From positions 1 to 64,000 of the forward strand of contig NZ_JANQJQ010000014.1 in the NCBI RefSeq assembly GCF_028281565.1: a stretch of 64,000 bases of DNA, written 5' to 3'. This document shows positions 54,030 through 63,076 of this stretch, piece after piece; position 1 is the first letter of the stretch, and each line of letters opens with the position of its first letter. The translations under genes were made by a program, and so were the position numbers. Below the pieces are notes generated by a model. That model was not told where the DNA came from and did no database searches. It saw only the letters and a list, made by a program, of their open reading frames with translations. The stretch comes from Seonamhaeicola sp. GTDB taxonomy: Bacteria; Bacteroidota; Bacteroidia; Flavobacteriales; Flavobacteriaceae.

Positions 54030-55559
54030 TTAGTTATTATTCGCATATTCTCTCAGAATGAAACTCTGTTCTAACTGGGCCAAAGGATAAGGTAAAAAGG
54101 CTTTATCCATAGTAAAATTTCTTCCATCATAGCTAAGCTCACCGGTTTCACCAAGGCGTACCATATCGGCATATCTTATACCCCATTCCATCGCAAATTC
54201 TGCAAATTTTTCATTGATAACATCCTGACTGGTTGCTCCGCTTATAGGTGTTAATCCGGCTCTGGCTCTGACTTCATTGATGGCGTCATCCGCAGAACCC
54301 GCATTTCCTGTAGCGCCTCGCGTAAGCGCCTCGGCATACATCAGCAATACTTCGGCATATCGAATGACCGTATAGTTTTTATTCGTACCGTAATTCGTCC
54401 TGCCGGGCGTTAGTTGAACAGATGGCAAATAGTGCTTCCCGCTGGCAAAAAGGGCCCTGGAATAATCATTAATACGATCTCCGTCCCGGGTTGTATTACT
54501 TACAAATGACGGTAGATTTGTATAACCCGCCGCTTCAAGTTCGGCTATACCGCGATTGGTGAATAATACGCTTGTTTCCAGGCGAATGGTCTCATTTCTA
54601 TCCAGCATAAATTTGATAAACTTCAAACTTGGTTCGTAAAAGCCCCAGCCACTTCCGGCACCGGCTACGGCCGGTGTCCAGTTTTGGGAGCCGTAAAACG
54701 CATACAAATGTCCTACATTGTCTCCTGAAGACTGACCAAAGTCCGAGTATTGGATTTCCAGGATATTCTCTCTGCTTAGTTTTCCCGGTATTTTAAAAAG
54801 ATTATAGAAATCATTAAATAATTCGAATCTGTTAGAACTTATAATTTGACCTGTAGCATCGGCAACAGCCTGGTAGTTCTCTAATTCCAAATTGGCCATT
54901 GCTTTAACCGTCAGGGCCGTGTATTTTGTAATTCCTCCCGGTAAATCAGCTCTGTCTACGGGATGTTCATCCAATAAATCCGGTATGGCTTCGTCCATTT
55001 GATCTGATATCCATTGCATAAGCTGATCTTTTGGCAACACCTCGATTTTCGTTTGATCCGGTGTATCGATTTTATAAACGTCACCAAAAGTGCGCGATAA
55101 TTGCAATGTAATGAAGCCTCGTAATGTTTTGGATTCTGCAATGTATTGGTCAATCAAATCGGCATTTACCCCATTGGCCTTAAATAGTTCCAACTGATCT
55201 ATCTGTACTGTAATTTGTATTACATCCTGGAACCAGTTTTGCCAAAGCGAATTATACATCCAATAGTTATTATCGTAAATAAAATTATCTGTATCGGCAA
55301 ATCCCTGTTGGTCTCCCAACCCTCCGGCATTTACGTCATCACCCCTCACGGCTATGAGTGGTATCTGCTCCCAGCCCACACTCTGGAATGCCCTATAGGA
55401 TCCTACTAAAGCCCCAAATGCGCTTTCCGGACTTGTGTAATCAATATCTCCTTGCTGAACCACAAGTTCTTGCTCTTCGTTTAATTGCTCACTACAACCT
55501 GTTAAAAAAACGGGGAGTGCCAATAACATAACTTTTATAAAAAATGATTGTGTTTTCAT
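54030..55559 (-). CDS. SusD/RagB outer-membrane glycan-binding lipoprotein (locus C)
   Basis: This is the surface lipoprotein lid of the adjacent SusC. From the ATG at 55559 it is 509 aa with a signal ending LTGC; six more residues are open upstream but improbable. Features are TSPESAFGALVGSYRAFQ at the N-terminus, AVADATGQIISSNRFELF, YTVIRYAEVLLMYAEALTRG near 405-425, and FAEFAMEWGIRYADMVRLGETG close to the C-terminus. It is co-transcribed with SusC (gap about 20 bp) and the LamG gene (6 bp). The ligand is inferred as the beta-1,2-glucan or a related polymer attacked by the GH144 enzymes. Confidence 0.95.
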   Translation of the reverse strand: MKTQSFFIKVMLLALPVFLTGCSEQLNEEQELVVQQGDIDYTSPESAFGALVGSYRAFQSVGWEQIPLIAVRGDDVNAGGLGDQQGFADTDNFIYDNNYWMYNSLWQNWFQDVIQITVQIDQLELFKANGVNADLIDQYIAESKTLRGFITLQLSRTFGDVYKIDTPDQTKIEVLPKDQLMQWISDQMDEAIPDLLDEHPVDRADLPGGITKYTALTVKAMANLELENYQAVADATGQIISSNRFELFNDFYNLFKIPGKLSRENILEIQYSDFGQSSGDNVGHLYAFYGSQNWTPAVAGAGSGWGFYEPSLKFIKFMLDRNETIRLETSVLFTNRGIAELEAAGYTNLPSFVSNTTRDGDRINDYSRALFASGKHYLPSVQLTPGRTNYGTNKNYTVIRYAEVLLMYAEALTRGATGNAGSADDAINEVRARAGLTPISGATSQDVINEKFAEFAMEWGIRYADMVRLGETGELSYDGRNFTMDKAFLPYPLAQLEQSFILREYANNN

Positions 55560-55579
55560 AATGTTTTCTTTTAGCAATT

Positions 55580-58500
55580 TTAAAGTTTTACATTTAGGCC
55601 AAATGAATAGACAGACGGTACAGGATACGTTTGTAAGTCTATGCCATCAAAACCAACTTCCGGGTTAAATCCATTAAAGCTTTTAGCCCATTGGAATGGC
55701 CTGTCTGCGGTTAATGTAAATCTCATTTGTGGCAAATTATTGCTCTTTAAGGTATATGCCAGTTGTATATTTTGAATTCTAAAGAAGTTGCCTTCTTCTA
55801 ACCAGAATTCTGACATTCTTTGGTTCCATAATTGTCTGTATCCTTCAGATGACGGGAATGCATTTGTAGTGCCCTCTCCATGCCATCTGTTAATGGCTAA
55901 TTCCGCATCGATATTGCGACCTTGTGTACGGATTACCTCTGCTCTGTTTCTATTAAGTATCACGTTGCCTCCCTGACCATAAAACTGTGCAGTCACTTCC
56001 CAGTTCTTGTAATTTAAGCCCAGGCTACCTCCATAGTAGTATGTTGGAACCGGGGACCCTAAATATGTTCTGTCATTCGCGTCCAACGTACCATCAGGAT
56101 CCAAATCCTTATATCTGAAATACCCCGGCTTTACATCTATGCCTTCGGCAATGGCAGCCTGAGCCAACGGGTCTGAAGCTATTTCCGCAGCATTTTGATA
56201 GACGCCGTCAACCTGCCAACCATAAAATACATTGATGGGTTGTCCGACCGCCAGACGTTGTCTGAATTCTGCACTTCCACGGTCAATATGTGGTTGCCCT
56301 TCCAGATCCGTTATTTCGTTATCAATAGAACTGAAGTTTCCTGAAACGGTAAACCCTAAATTCTTAGCAATTTTACCTCTGTAGGTTGCCGCTATTTCAA
56401 AACCTTTATTTCTAACACTTCCTACGTTTTGCTGGCTAATATCAGTACCGACCAGTGGAAGTACGGGAATGGCAAGGTTTTTTGTATCCTTAATAAAGTA
56501 ATCGGCTTCAAGTGATAAACTGCTGTCAAAAAATCTTGCGGTTAGTCCAAAATTAGCTTCCTCGGTAAACTCCCAACCCAAATCATCGGCATTTGTTGAA
56601 AATGAAAAGCCGTTAATTAAGGTATCATCAAAAACTGTGGAGATCGTACTGGCGCTTTGGGGGATACTTGCAGGAACGGCATCGTTAGCTAATCTACCCC
56701 AGCCTGCTCTAAATTTCAGGAAGTCAACGAAATCAATACCATCCATAAAGGGCTCTTCCGAGGCCACCCATCCCAATCCAAAGGCCGGGAGATACACATA
56801 GGTTTCTTCATATTTATTACTGCCTTCGGCCCTAAACGTTGCATAAGCAATGTACTTGTCTTTAAACTTATAGGACGCTCTACCAAAATATGAAAAACCA
56901 TAAAATCTACTAGGACCTGCTCCAGGGTTATTATCATACGAAATCCGACTATCCTCCGCGGTATTATCAAGATACCAAGTTTTGTCGTTGTTCCTAACGA
57001 ATGCTGAGCCCGGATCAAAATTGCCTCGCGTCCCGAAAGCCACAAAATAATCATCCCTGTAGGACGTACCGGCCATTAAGGTAAGGTCATGATCTCCAAA
57101 AGTATCAGTATAGGTAAGTACATTGTCTAAAATATAGTTTTCCTGAACAGAATTATTCCTTGTAATTGAAGATTCCTCAATTGGCCTCTGGAAATTATCC
57201 GACACAAAATATGGTAACAATACGATTCTCTCGTTGTTATTTCTATTATTATATGACAGCGTGGTTTTAAAATTCAATTTTTCAGGTAAAATACTTATGT
57301 CCGTATAAACATTAATGGTACTCCTGCGGCGTTCGCCCCGCCTGTCCGAATTATCCAGTAAAGGGAATGGGTTTTGGCTTCCCCTGTAACCTATTTCCCT
57401 GGCATCTGCGTATGGCAGAGGATCGGCATTGGTGAAATTAGAATCAAATACGGGTAAAATCGGTACGGCATAATAGGTTAATTGCCATGCCGAACCTTCG
57501 TCGTCATATTTTATGGCCCTACTGTTTAAGAAATTTGCGCCAACTTTTAGCCAGTTGTTAACTTTAGCATCTATCCGTGCCCTTAAATTGAAACGTTTGT
57601 AGTCGTTTCGCATGTCAAGAATACCTTCCTGGAATAAATAGTTCCCGCCAACCGAATAGGCTACAGCCTCGGTACCTCCATTAATTTGTAAATCGTGATT
57701 GTACATAGCTGCTTCTCTTAACACTTCTTTATACCAGTCTGTGTTTACGTTTGGAATATTAGGGTTTACCCTACTTCTGCCAAAGCGTTGCATAGCGTCA
57801 TCGATACTGGCGATTTCCGAGACCGAACCTGACTCCAAAGCAAAGGTTGTAAATTGTTCTGCATTTGCCATTTTTAAAATGTTCTGTGCTCTTTGGAGGC
57901 CATAATTCGTTGTGTACTCTATTTGGGCATCCCTATTGAACTTTCCTCCTTTGGTGGTGATTAAAACCACACCGTTTGCGGCTCTCACACCGTAAATAGC
58001 TGCAGCCGATGCATCCTTTAAAATTGATAAATCCTGAATCTCCGAAGCATTTAAGAAATCAATATTATTGTAAAACATGCCATCTACCACGAATAACGGG
58101 GCTGAATTCCCAAATAAGGAATTGATTCCCCGAATATTAATCTCCGGCGTATCGCCCGGTGATCCCAGACTACTAATCTGTACGCCGGCAACCTGACCCT
58201 GGAATCCCTGAACAACCTGAGCGGTCTGAACTTTTTGCAGGGCTTCCGGCTCTATTGTAACAATAGCACTCGTTAAATCAGCACGTTTTTGCGTGCCATA
58301 ACCTACAACTACCACTTCATCCAGTGTGGCAATATCAGTTTCCAAAGCAATGTCAACCTGGGTTTGGTCCTGAATTAAAACAGTAACCGTTGTAAACCCC
58401 AGTGAACTGAATTCCAGGGTTTCCCCGGAACTTACATTAATGGTATACTTACCATCAAAATCTGTACTTACTCCTCTTGTGGTTCCCTGTACAATAACAT

Positions 58501-58621
58501 TAGCCCCAGGAACGGGCATGTTATCCTCGGCACTTACTACCGTACCGTTAATGGATTTTTCCTGGGCGAAAACGTGCACTGTAAACAGCAGAATTAACCA
58601 TAAAGTAAATCTTGTTTTCAT
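55580..58621 (-). CDS. SusC-type TonB-dependent outer-membrane transporter (locus C)
   Basis: This is a 1013-aa outer-membrane importer. It has a signal peptide (MKTRFTLWLILLFTVHVFAQ), an N-terminal carboxypeptidase-like domain (SINGTVVSAEDNMPVPGANV), DEVVVVGYGTQKRADLTSA, the plug with INIRGINSLFGN and PLFVVDGMFYNN, SILKDASAAAIYGVRAANG, and a 22-strand-type barrel ending in the Leu-Lys-Leu stretch NVKL. The length is normal for SusC. It is the first gene of the large minus-strand locus C, 227 bp downstream of the divergently positioned, same-strand regulator gene end. The intergenic region has four copies of a TGACGT hexamer. The transported sugar is presumably beta-1,2-glucooligosaccharide. 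Confidence 0.95.
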   Translation of the reverse strand: MKTRFTLWLILLFTVHVFAQEKSINGTVVSAEDNMPVPGANVIVQGTTRGVSTDFDGKYTINVSSGETLEFSSLGFTTVTVLIQDQTQVDIALETDIATLDEVVVVGYGTQKRADLTSAIVTIEPEALQKVQTAQVVQGFQGQVAGVQISSLGSPGDTPEINIRGINSLFGNSAPLFVVDGMFYNNIDFLNASEIQDLSILKDASAAAIYGVRAANGVVLITTKGGKFNRDAQIEYTTNYGLQRAQNILKMANAEQFTTFALESGSVSEIASIDDAMQRFGRSRVNPNIPNVNTDWYKEVLREAAMYNHDLQINGGTEAVAYSVGGNYLFQEGILDMRNDYKRFNLRARIDAKVNNWLKVGANFLNSRAIKYDDEGSAWQLTYYAVPILPVFDSNFTNADPLPYADAREIGYRGSQNPFPLLDNSDRRGERRRSTINVYTDISILPEKLNFKTTLSYNNRNNNERIVLLPYFVSDNFQRPIEESSITRNNSVQENYILDNVLTYTDTFGDHDLTLMAGTSYRDDYFVAFGTRGNFDPGSAFVRNNDKTWYLDNTAEDSRISYDNNPGAGPSRFYGFSYFGRASYKFKDKYIAYATFRAEGSNKYEETYVYLPAFGLGWVASEEPFMDGIDFVDFLKFRAGWGRLANDAVPASIPQSASTISTVFDDTLINGFSFSTNADDLGWEFTEEANFGLTARFFDSSLSLEADYFIKDTKNLAIPVLPLVGTDISQQNVGSVRNKGFEIAATYRGKIAKNLGFTVSGNFSSIDNEITDLEGQPHIDRGSAEFRQRLAVGQPINVFYGWQVDGVYQNAAEIASDPLAQAAIAEGIDVKPGYFRYKDLDPDGTLDANDRTYLGSPVPTYYYGGSLGLNYKNWEVTAQFYGQGGNVILNRNRAEVIRTQGRNIDAELAINRWHGEGTTNAFPSSEGYRQLWNQRMSEFWLEEGNFFRIQNIQLAYTLKSNNLPQMRFTLTADRPFQWAKSFNGFNPEVGFDGIDLQTYPVPSVYSFGLNVKL

Positions 58622-58702
58622 ATGAGTCTTATTTTTGAACGTTAGTTTTTACTAAATTAACCACTAAGGAAGTGCTTATCAAAAAAACAGATACACATAA
58701 AA

Positions 58703-58811
58703 TACGTCATACCACAAAAAGTACCTAAATTCTCTGTTTGACGTATAATATCAAGCTGTTTTTTTCTTATAAATAAAGGCTTTTAAATAAAAATGACGTA
58801 GTAATGACGTG
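58703..58811. promoter_or_regulatory. Cluster of TGACGT elements upstream of susC (locus C)
   Basis: Three direct copies of TGACGT start at 58739, 58794 and 58805, and an inverted copy lies at 58704-58709. Two of them are 11 bp apart, one helical turn, and three carry the longer TGACGTA/TACGTCA. The cluster is 80-190 bp upstream of SusC and directly after the propeller-LuxR regulator gene, so it is a candidate recognition region for that regulator. Confidence 0.5.
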
Positions 58812-58848
58812 CTAAAGAAGTTATAAAAATCAAGATTATCTCCCTTAA

Positions 58849-61641
58849 CTATTTAAAATCTCTTAAATAATCTGCTAAAGATTTATCATTATCTAAATTT
58901 AGCTTGCGTTTTAATCGATATCTGTGAGTTTCCAGGCCTCTTATTGACACATTCATTAATGGCGCAATCTCTTTGGTAAGCAAATTCATTTTGATGTAGG
59001 CACAAATCTTTAAATCTTTGTGTGTAAGCTTTGGATGCTTACGCTTTAATTGATTAAAAAATTCTTCGTGAACCTGATTGAAGTTATATTCAAACAACTG
59101 CCATTCATCTTCATGGCCAATGGAGTTGTCTATTTTACGTAATAGTCTTTTGAAAGCCAGAGCATTTGAAAAATTTGACCTGTTTTGTTCAAGCTCGCTT
59201 TTAATTTCCAGCATAGATTCATTTTTCTTAACCAATGCCATTGCCGTATTTGCAAGCTGCTTGCTTTTAAGTTTTACTTCATTCTTAAGCGATTGATTTT
59301 TTAGCTGCACTATTTTCTTGTCGTTTTCTATAGCCTTTTCCTTTAGTAATGTTTCCTGCTCCTTTACCAGCTTATCATGTAACAACTTTTGCTCCTTTCT
59401 TATTTTTCGTTTATGCAACCAGTAAAACAGCGCACTTCCCATTAAAGCGACTGCGGCATAAAACAACATATTTTTATACCATGGTGGTAAAATGGTAATG
59501 TTTATAGTATTTTCTTTTGAGTCTTTCCCCGAAAAATTAGATGTTCTAAAATGCACTTTGTAATCACCATTACTAAGTCCTGACAGCTCCAATTTTTCTT
59601 TATCCATTTTTACCCAATTGAATGTTTCAGCATTGGAAATAGCATATTCAAAAAAATGATTTGTAGACAAAGGAGACGTCACAGAAATGGCCACATTCTT
59701 ATTATAGGGGAATTCATAGGTATTCTCCTTACTAATATTCACGGATTTATTATCGACCTTAACCTGTTTTATATCCGGCTTGTAAAGGTCCTCCTTACTG
59801 CCCTGAACAGATTTATCAATTAACAGAAATCCATCATAAAGATTAAACGTATAAGTGGTATCATTTAGCTTCGAGACGCTTTCTGCATTTACAACGAGTC
59901 GTTTTTGTAATAGTCCGCTAGGGAGGTTTACCGCATTATCCCCCGATATGGATCGTAAACTTACGACGCCTTTACCGCTTTTAGTTATTAGCTCGTCTCC
60001 GTTAGCATCTGATAAAATATCAGCATCTTCTCCCAATGAGCTATTTAAAATGTCATGGGGAACAATACTGTCAAGCAATGCCTCATACTTTTGCCATCCC
60101 CTGTTTGTTTTGAAGCAAATATCATTTTTAATCTTATGGACCTTAACATTAAAATCGGACCAAAGTCCTTTATCGTTATAATTTTCAAAACTTACTATAC
60201 TGTCCCTGTTTTTATTAAACACCACCTTAAACAACCCTTTATAGGCGTGGGCCACCCAGGCAGTTTCAGGATCTTCAAAAACCAAATATTTAACAGGTAT
60301 TATTCTCGACCCCAGATGGTTTACACTCCATTGACCATCTGCAAAATCAAACCTTACCAATCCACCATATGTCCCCTGAACAAATGCATTTTTTAATTCA
60401 GGGATCTTTTTCATTATCCAACCTCCTGTAAAATCCGATATTTTCCTGAGTTTATTTTCATGCACCAGGTAGGTGCCACTATTGTGTCCGCAAAGCAATT
60501 GATTTTTTATTTCTTTTAACTCCCACACCTGCCCCTGAGAGCCCTCAACAAACTTTAAATCTTTAGTATCGGCATCCAGATAGAACAACCCTGTATTACT
60601 GCCTATATACAAGGTGTTATTATGGTTAGCCACATCGTAAACGGCTCCCAGTTTTCCCGAATTATCGTTGTAAAGCACGTGGTTGGAATCCAAGTCTATT
60701 TTAGAAACGCCATTATCCAACCCAAGCCATAAATTGTCATATCTATCCAACTCATGACTCAATACGGTATTATTCAACAACCCATTTTCCTTATTAATAT
60801 GGTAGTTTATATCGCCTTTTTTATCCGTTATGTATACACCATTTTTTATCGTACCACATACGATATTGGTATCTTTCAAAATTTCAAAACTATTGAGTTG
60901 TTGTTCCTTTAATATGGCATTGACCTCGGAGTCCCATGCAACCAAACTTCCATGGGTGGTATCATATAAAAAACAGCCATTCAAAGCGGTAGCTATAAAT
61001 AGTTTTTCCTGATACCTGGTAATAGACACAATTTTAGTATTAATCAACTGAGGATGATGTATCTTCCGGTGTAAGATGCCGTTTTTCAAGATAAATACAC
61101 CGTCTCTAACTGTAGCTAAATAAATGTCATTATCCACTATACTACATGACAAAATTGTGGAGGGCGGCACTACACGTTGAACTTCATTATTCTTATAGAT
61201 ATATACGCTGGAAAATGATCGAAATAAAATAGCGTCCTGATGATGAAAAATTTGCCAGAACTCTTCTGCCAAAGATTCTTCCCGTTCCTTAAAATCACTC
61301 AGGGAATTATATTCTAACCGCCCCTTTTCATTTTTTTTCCAAAAGCCGAACTCCTCATAAGAACCGCTATATACCAAGCCTTCATAAGCAAGAACTGAAC
61401 GAATTATGGTTTTATTCGGAAGTTGATAAAAATCCCATTTCACACCATCAAACTCCATTAATCCTTTATCGTTGGCTACATAAAGTTCTCCGGTCTCTGA
61501 AACAGATATGCCCCAGTTTTTATTACCGGCACCAAATTCGGTCAACGCATAGTTTTGAAAAAATGGTGTATACTGCCCATGAGCCATGTACCCCCATATA
61601 ACAAAAACCAGTGCCAGAATGTTACGAATACTAAAATGCAT
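58849..61641 (-). CDS. Transmembrane propeller/Y_Y_Y sensor with LuxR-type DNA-binding domain
   Basis: This is a 930-aa one-component transmembrane regulator. The order is signal peptide (to about 22), a large two-component-regulator-like beta-propeller region (about 25-640; ELYVANDKGLMEF, NLWLGLDNGVSKID, TLYIGSNTGLFYLD), a Y_Y_Y domain (about 655-720; LSGLSNGDYKVHFRTSNF), one membrane span (about 725-743), a Lys/Glu-rich coiled coil (about 745-830) and a C-terminal LuxR/GerE-like helix-turn-helix (about 866-930; LTHKDLKICAYIKMNLLTKEIAPLMNVSIRGLE). There is no histidine kinase or receiver, unlike the hybrid two-component systems of Bacteroides PULs. It probably senses the oligosaccharide in the periplasm and controls the locus C genes from their own promoter region downstream. 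Confidence 0.9.
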   Translation of the reverse strand: MHFSIRNILALVFVIWGYMAHGQYTPFFQNYALTEFGAGNKNWGISVSETGELYVANDKGLMEFDGVKWDFYQLPNKTIIRSVLAYEGLVYSGSYEEFGFWKKNEKGRLEYNSLSDFKEREESLAEEFWQIFHHQDAILFRSFSSVYIYKNNEVQRVVPPSTILSCSIVDNDIYLATVRDGVFILKNGILHRKIHHPQLINTKIVSITRYQEKLFIATALNGCFLYDTTHGSLVAWDSEVNAILKEQQLNSFEILKDTNIVCGTIKNGVYITDKKGDINYHINKENGLLNNTVLSHELDRYDNLWLGLDNGVSKIDLDSNHVLYNDNSGKLGAVYDVANHNNTLYIGSNTGLFYLDADTKDLKFVEGSQGQVWELKEIKNQLLCGHNSGTYLVHENKLRKISDFTGGWIMKKIPELKNAFVQGTYGGLVRFDFADGQWSVNHLGSRIIPVKYLVFEDPETAWVAHAYKGLFKVVFNKNRDSIVSFENYNDKGLWSDFNVKVHKIKNDICFKTNRGWQKYEALLDSIVPHDILNSSLGEDADILSDANGDELITKSGKGVVSLRSISGDNAVNLPSGLLQKRLVVNAESVSKLNDTTYTFNLYDGFLLIDKSVQGSKEDLYKPDIKQVKVDNKSVNISKENTYEFPYNKNVAISVTSPLSTNHFFEYAISNAETFNWVKMDKEKLELSGLSNGDYKVHFRTSNFSGKDSKENTINITILPPWYKNMLFYAAVALMGSALFYWLHKRKIRKEQKLLHDKLVKEQETLLKEKAIENDKKIVQLKNQSLKNEVKLKSKQLANTAMALVKKNESMLEIKSELEQNRSNFSNALAFKRLLRKIDNSIGHEDEWQLFEYNFNQVHEEFFNQLKRKHPKLTHKDLKICAYIKMNLLTKEIAPLMNVSIRGLETHRYRLKRKLNLDNDKSLADYLRDFK

Positions 61642-61721
61642 GCATTAAAACGCGTTAAGAAAGTTTTGAGAATTAAATATAACCAATAGTTAGTGGAAAG
61701 GTAAAATTTAGGAATAAAAAA

Positions 61722-62828
61722 TCAATCAAAAGAGTTGGTCTTAAATGTTGCCAAAATGCCTTTATGATCGGATGGCCATACGCCTTTGGTCAGCAAAAAC
61801 TTATCCTGAAATTCAGTATCTTCAATACCTTCACCCCTAACAATACTTCCTGATAAACCTACTATAATTATATCGTCCAGAGACATAAAGGCGTCGTCAT
61901 TATAATAAACAAAATCTATGCGATCTCTGTCGTCAGCATCTGGTGCCCAAACCAATTTTGATAGTGGAACAAGGGTGTTAAAAGCAGGCCATGTAAAACC
62001 AGGGTGCGTTACAGGGTTTGGGTATTTTACACGATAGGCATCTAAATAACCTTCCGTTTGTAATGTTGAACTATTTTGCCATGGAACCACGGTTCCGTTA
62101 TGATCAAATAAATTCTTAGTTTCTTCAATCCAATCTAAATGAGATGGCTCGTTAAAATCACCCGCCAAAATAACCATATTGCCTTTATTTCGTTCACTTT
62201 TGGCGTTATTCACAAAAAGATCAATGGCCTCATCACGATTTGAACCTAAGTTTTGTTCTAAAATCGTATTTAGATCGGTAACGGGCTCAGGTAATTTTCC
62301 CCAAGTAATACCATCATATCCCCTAGGTAAATAGCAAGCATAATGCGTATAATCTAAATGTGCAGAATACATGGTTAAAAGTTTATCCTCAGTTAATTTT
62401 ATAACGCATTTTACCAAATAAGGGGAGTTTAGTATGGGTTCGGATACCATAGGAAACTTCGAAAGAATAATTGGGGATTTTCCAGAATTAAAGGAATGGT
62501 AGGTTTTTCCAAATGTTTTTAACGCTTCTACAATTCGGCTACTAAACACGGTATTGTCATTATTCATTATTTCAGAAAGGGCAACTATATCTGCATTAGT
62601 TTGAGCAATAACTTCGGCGATAGCGTTAACACCCCCACTAACTTTGGTACCTTCATGCCAGGTATTTAATGTTAGTACTTTAAGCTTTCCGGTAAACGCT
62701 ACTTCTACCTTATTTGAGTTTTCATGCTGCTCTTGATTTGTTCTCTTTTCACTTCTATCAAATTGGCAGTTTAGAGTAAATAGGTATAGGATAAGAACAA
62801 AATGCAGGCTTACTTTTTTATGCAGCAT
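61722..62828 (-). CDS. Exported EEP-family phosphoesterase (second copy)
   Basis: This is a 368-aa endonuclease/exonuclease/phosphatase-fold protein with an N-terminal hydrophobic signal (HFVLILYLFTLNC). The Cys could be a lipoprotein site, although Asn before it is atypical. Motifs are LTLNTWHEG, the metal ligand in IVALSEIM, GDFNEPSHLDW, DRIDFVYY and PSDHKGILA. It is longer and only distantly similar to the EEP gene at 41809-42654, with an insertion containing THPGFTWPAFNTL. It lies upstream of the propeller regulator (80 bp gap) and downstream of the AraC gene. The substrate is unknown; a phosphorylated glycan or phosphodiester is possible given locus C. Confidence 0.83.
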   Translation of the reverse strand: MLHKKVSLHFVLILYLFTLNCQFDRSEKRTNQEQHENSNKVEVAFTGKLKVLTLNTWHEGTKVSGGVNAIAEVIAQTNADIVALSEIMNNDNTVFSSRIVEALKTFGKTYHSFNSGKSPIILSKFPMVSEPILNSPYLVKCVIKLTEDKLLTMYSAHLDYTHYACYLPRGYDGITWGKLPEPVTDLNTILEQNLGSNRDEAIDLFVNNAKSERNKGNMVILAGDFNEPSHLDWIEETKNLFDHNGTVVPWQNSSTLQTEGYLDAYRVKYPNPVTHPGFTWPAFNTLVPLSKLVWAPDADDRDRIDFVYYNDDAFMSLDDIIIVGLSGSIVRGEGIEDTEFQDKFLLTKGVWPSDHKGILATFKTNSFD

Positions 62829-63076
62829 AATTAATAAATTTAAAGAAGTGGGCGTTTTCTCACTCCTCTAAATATATTAAAAATTAAATAATTCTGGTTT
62901 TGCCCCGGCCCATACTGAAGCCTGAACTATTATCGAACCATACTTTAAAGTTTTTCAAAAATCTACTTGCTACATTAAACAGCCACACCACCTATTTTCT
63001 CATAATCCTGAAGCACATCAATCAGAATTTCACCAAAGCAGATTATTTTAACCAAATCCTACTTTACGTATTACTA

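Noticed and set aside
40002..62940. The 11-mer TTATCGAACCA occurs at 40002-40012 and 62930-62940, both just after a gene end
   Set aside because: Flanking sequence does not match and there are no inverted ends or target duplications, so I cannot support a mobile-element remnant.
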